Below are positions 63,042 through 64,000 of a stretch of DNA of 64,000 bases, one piece after another. The stretch spans positions 1 to 64,000 of the forward strand of contig NZ_CALSAN010000021.1 of NCBI RefSeq assembly GCF_943372915.1, read 5' to 3'. Position 1 is the stretch's first letter. The number at the start of each line of letters is the position of its first letter. The DNA comes from Ferrovibrio terrae_A. Its GTDB lineage: Bacteria > Pseudomonadota > Alphaproteobacteria > Ferrovibrionales > Ferrovibrionaceae. The notes beneath the pieces were generated by a model, which saw nothing but the letters and a program-made list of their open reading frames with translations, did no database searches and was not told the DNA's origin. The position numbers were made by a program, and so were the translations under genes.

Positions 63042-63952
63042 CCACCACCGCCTATCTCGCCGCCGAAGGCTTCGAGGAGCAGCTGCGCACCGAGCTGGGC
63101 GGGCGGCTGCGCTCTGAGCATGGCCGGCTGTTTCTCGCCGATGGTGAGGGGCACTCTGCCTGGGCCGCGAATACCTGGTTCGATGTGCAGGAGACGCCGA
63201 TTGAATCCATCGGCGATGCGGCTGCGAAGCTGAAGGCGATCCAGCGCAACTGGGTGGCTTATGCGCCGCTGCATCACGGCCGCGCCAAGCTGATCGTCGA
63301 GAAACTGCCGCATGTCTCGGCCAGGCCGCTGAATTTCGGCGCGCCGCTGCCGACAGCGCCACTGGGCAGCTTCACGCTGCTGGCGCCAGATCGGATGCTG
63401 TACGCGGCGCGCTGTTCCAGCCCGATGCCGAACGGCGAGTTCGCCTTCAACGAAGACCGCGAAGGGCCGCCGAGCCGCGCCTATCTGAAGCTCTGGGAAG
63501 GCCTCACCCGGCATCGCCTCGAATTCGGCTCAGCGCTTCCACAGGCCGGCGATATCTGCCTCGATCTCGGCGCGTCGCCCGGCGGCTGGACCTGGGTGCT
63601 GGGTTCGCTTGGCGCCACGGTCACTGCGATCGACAAGGCGCCGCTGGCGCCCAATGTCGCCGCGATGAAAACCGTGGCATGGCAACAGGGCAGCGCCTTC
63701 GCGCTCGAGCCGAAAGCGTTTCCGCGCGTCGACTGGCTCTGCTCCGATGTGATCTGCTATCCGGCGCGGCTGCTCAAGCTGGTCGAGCGCTGGCTCGCGT
63801 CATCGGATGTGCGCAATGCGGTCTGTACGCTGAAATTCCAGGGCGAGACCGATTTCGATACTGCGCGGGGCTTTGCCGCGATCCCGGGCAGCCGCCTGCT
63901 GCACCTGCATCACAACAAGCACGAACTGACCTGGCTGTGGCGTAAGCCTTAA
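63038..63952 (+). CDS. FtsJ-type SAM-dependent methyltransferase (RlmM-like)
   Basis: A 304-residue methyltransferase, GTG start, related to RlmM (2'-O-methylation of 23S rRNA C2498). The SAM-binding motif is CLDLGASPGGWTWVLG near residues 178-193. The K-D-K-E catalytic set is consistent with AYLKLWEGL, LCSDVICYP, VCTLKFQGE and KHELTWLW. It is shorter than RlmM of gammaproteobacteria (about 360) and may be the alphaproteobacterial version. The stop overlaps the convergent partial gene. Confidence 0.85.
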   Translation: MTTTAYLAAEGFEEQLRTELGGRLRSEHGRLFLADGEGHSAWAANTWFDVQETPIESIGDAAAKLKAIQRNWVAYAPLHHGRAKLIVEKLPHVSARPLNFGAPLPTAPLGSFTLLAPDRMLYAARCSSPMPNGEFAFNEDREGPPSRAYLKLWEGLTRHRLEFGSALPQAGDICLDLGASPGGWTWVLGSLGATVTAIDKAPLAPNVAAMKTVAWQQGSAFALEPKAFPRVDWLCSDVICYPARLLKLVERWLASSDVRNAVCTLKFQGETDFDTARGFAAIPGSRLLHLHHNKHELTWLWRKP

Positions 63953-64000
63953 GCCGTGGGCTTCTGGCTGATCACGCCATACCAGCCCAGACCGTCATAG
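63949..64000 (-). CDS. C-terminal end of an unidentified gene
   Basis: On the minus strand an open frame entering from the window edge encodes YDGLGWYGVISQKPTA followed by TAA. Its stop overlaps that of the methyltransferase, a common arrangement for convergent genes. Sixteen residues are too few to name the family. Confidence 0.45.
   Translation of the reverse strand, partial: YDGLGWYGVISQKPTA

Overview
The window is GC-rich chromosomal DNA from an alphaproteobacterium, probably near the Rhodospirillales. The support is a core block with alphaproteobacterial gene order (rpsF-rpsR-DUF2232-rplI-dnaB and alr-mlaE-mlaF-radA-cvpA-purF), sigma-54 flagellar promoters with a Caulobacter-type ftr (FlbD) enhancer, a DUF1217 flagellar gene, a short flagellin, and an FNR/FixK-type box before hemN. 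No insertion sequence, prophage, tRNA, rRNA or CRISPR array was seen.

Positions 1-17.6 kb are a catabolic island for cyclic amides. A minus-strand run holds a BMP-type (nucleoside/nucleobase-like) ABC transporter, a cyanuric-acid-amidohydrolase/barbiturase-family ring opener translationally coupled to an Fe(II)/2-oxoglutarate oxygenase, a LysR regulator, an SDR with an altered active site, a DHDPS-like lyase, an FAD-linked oxidase, a flavin reductase and an Asp/Glu/hydantoin racemase. On the plus strand follow a second LysR regulator, a hydantoinase, an N-carbamoyl-D-amino-acid hydrolase and a polar amino-acid ABC importer. Two near-identical 21-bp palindromes flank the second LysR gene and probably tie the halves into one regulon. 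The likely logic is import, ring opening, decarbamoylation and oxidation of the released acids.

Positions 17.6-32.4 kb hold an aldo/keto reductase, a PAP2 phosphatase and a flagellar island: flgD followed by a glycosyltransferase and a second type of 2OG oxygenase, an OmpR/EnvZ-type two-component pair with a proline-rich periplasmic sensor, two divergent hook-protein paralogues from sigma-54 promoters, flgK, flgL, an EF-hand lipoprotein, a DUF1217 gene and a flagellin with a strong terminator.

Positions 32.4-40.8 kb are mixed metabolism: an old-yellow-enzyme reductase, anaerobic hemN, two coupled unknown membrane/coiled-coil proteins, a probable small RNA behind a CRP-like palindrome, a flavocytochrome c sulfide dehydrogenase pair, a DMT exporter, a hydratase and an SDR.

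Positions 40.8-47.1 kb (purF to alr) and 57.7-61.9 kb (dnaB to rpsF) are two parts of a housekeeping block separated by about 10.5 kb of sensory and transport genes: a DMT transporter, three chemoreceptors, two nearly identical cheW genes, a ZIP transporter and a Spy-like protein. The last 2 kb carry an 18-bp palindrome, an array of 10-bp repeats, a frameshifted FitA-like antitoxin remnant, an unknown lipoprotein and an RlmM-like methyltransferase.
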